Shown piece by piece: positions 5,359 to 6,086 of a stretch of 6,086 bases of DNA. Numbering within the stretch: position 1 is the stretch's first letter; each line of letters opens with the position of its first letter. The notes beneath the pieces are model-generated. The model saw nothing but the letters and a program-made list of their open reading frames with translations, had not been told where the DNA came from and ran no database searches. A program made the translations under genes and the position numbers. The stretch comes from an uncultured beta proteobacterium (GTDB taxonomy: Bacteria > Pseudomonadota > Gammaproteobacteria > Burkholderiales > Burkholderiaceae_C), in assembly GCA_903870955.1 (NCBI GenBank), contig CAIQEX010000526.1:1-6086 (forward strand), in the 5' to 3' direction.

Positions 5359-6086
5359 TTAAAGACTGGTGATTGGCGCTGGCGCCAGCAAATCATGGAG
5401 CAAGGGCGTGATGGCCGCAATGTCTTCGCGCTGCTTGAACAAAATGCCGACGGTGTCTTGCACCACTTCGGGGTCGAGCGTGAGGGTGTCCAAGGCGACC
5501 AAGGCTTTGGCCCATTCCACGCTTTCTGCAATACCGGGCGCACGTTGAAAAGCACTGGAAAAGGGCTGACTTCTAAGCCGACCCACAAACTCGGCCACCT
5601 GCTCGGTGAGCTGAGCGCTAGCCTGTGGCACTTGCGACCTGACCACCGCCAATTCGCGCTCGCGATCGGGGTAGTCCATCCATTGGTACAGGCATCTGCG
5701 CTTCACAGCATCGTTTAAATCGCGGGTGCGATTGCTGGTAAGAATGGTGACAGGCGCCACCTCAGCTTGGATGGTGCCAAGCTCGGGAATAGTCACTTGG
5801 TATTCGCCCAAATACTCCAGCAAAAAAGCTTCGAAGGGTTCATCGGCTCGGTCAACTTCATCGATTAACAGCAGTGCGCCTGGTGCTGGTGTTTGCAATG
5901 CCTCAAGCAAAGGTCGTTTGACCAAGAAACGTTTTTGGTACACCTCGCGCTCAATGTCTTGAGGTGTGGCACTAGAACCCGATTGAGAAGCTGCAGCGCG
6001 CATGTGCAGTAACTGGGCTGCATGGTTCCATTCGTACAAGGCCTCGCGCTGCTCCATGCCGTCGTAGCATTGCAAACGAATGAGAG
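5359..6086 (-). CDS. CoxD/MoxR-like AAA+ ATPase (5' partial, runs off the right edge)
   Basis: The frame continues in phase through the right edge and ends at 5359, leaving 241 residues in the window. It opens with LIRLQCYDGMEQREALYEWNHAAQL, matching the region after Walker A in CoxD-type ATPases. Walker B is LLLIDEVDRAD (about 5874-5842), followed by EPFEAFLLEYLGEYQVTIPELGTI. Sensor 1 is TILTSNRTRDL (about 5748-5716), and the arginine pair RRC (about 5700) is a likely arginine finger. The C-terminal part is the helical lid. The Walker A motif and true start lie outside the window. MoxR/CoxD proteins act as chaperone-like ATPases with a VWA partner to insert or activate cofactors of metalloenzymes such as molybdenum hydroxylases. 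The partner gene fragment starts 18 bases downstream, so the two form an operon. It could instead be a stand-alone MoxR-VWA pair with no CO dehydrogenase. Confidence 0.9.
   Translation of the reverse strand, partial: LIRLQCYDGMEQREALYEWNHAAQLLHMRAAASQSGSSATPQDIEREVYQKRFLVKRPLLEALQTPAPGALLLIDEVDRADEPFEAFLLEYLGEYQVTIPELGTIQAEVAPVTILTSNRTRDLNDAVKRRCLYQWMDYPDRERELAVVRSQVPQASAQLTEQVAEFVGRLRSQPFSSAFQRAPGIAESVEWAKALVALDTLTLDPEVVQDTVGILFKQREDIAAITPLLHDLLAPAPITSL

Noticed and set aside
5359..6086. Link of the MoxR-like ATPase to methanol dehydrogenase maturation (mxaR/mxaS type)
   Set aside because: Tempting because a PQQ dehydrogenase is nearby, but the sequence follows the CoxD pattern with a CoxE-like partner, and a breakpoint separates it from the dehydrogenase locus.

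Overview
The window looks like chromosome of a Gram-negative betaproteobacterium, probably Burkholderiales/Comamonadaceae-like. This is inferred from protein style, moderately high GC and many Sec signal peptides; no rRNA or other taxonomic marker is present. No tRNA, rRNA, CRISPR array, insertion sequence or phage gene was seen.

Layout: (1) 1-603 (+) is the C-terminal part of a helical, TPR-like regulator or ATPase protein, cut by the left edge. (2) On the minus strand lies a periplasmic oxidation module. A secreted PQQ-dependent alcohol dehydrogenase (3021-1294) is followed by a secreted diheme c4-type cytochrome c (1197-613). Two hairpins separate them, and the second is a textbook intrinsic terminator. 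(3) Across a 215-bp divergent region with two operator-like palindromes, a secreted ankyrin-repeat protein reads rightward (3237-3887). (4) A class I SAM-dependent methyltransferase (4059-4847) overlaps the start of a Nudix-type gene (4844) that is broken before its catalytic box. (5) At about 5035-5067 the sequence switches to an unrelated minus-strand locus: a fragment of a CoxE-like VWA protein (from 5340) and, upstream of it, a CoxD/MoxR-like AAA+ ATPase (5359 to beyond the right edge).

Functionally, the central part is an alcohol oxidation unit. Electrons would pass from PQQ to the cytochrome and on to the respiratory chain, all in the periplasm, where the ankyrin protein is also predicted to be. 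The dehydrogenase carries all four side chains expected of a lanthanide-binding site (E215, N302, D345, D347), which is the most interesting enzymatic observation. The paired TTGCC-TGC-GGCAA palindromes upstream are the best regulatory lead.

The right-hand junction, where two genes truncated in the middle meet tail to tail, is either a real rearrangement or an assembly chimera. The sequence alone cannot separate these.
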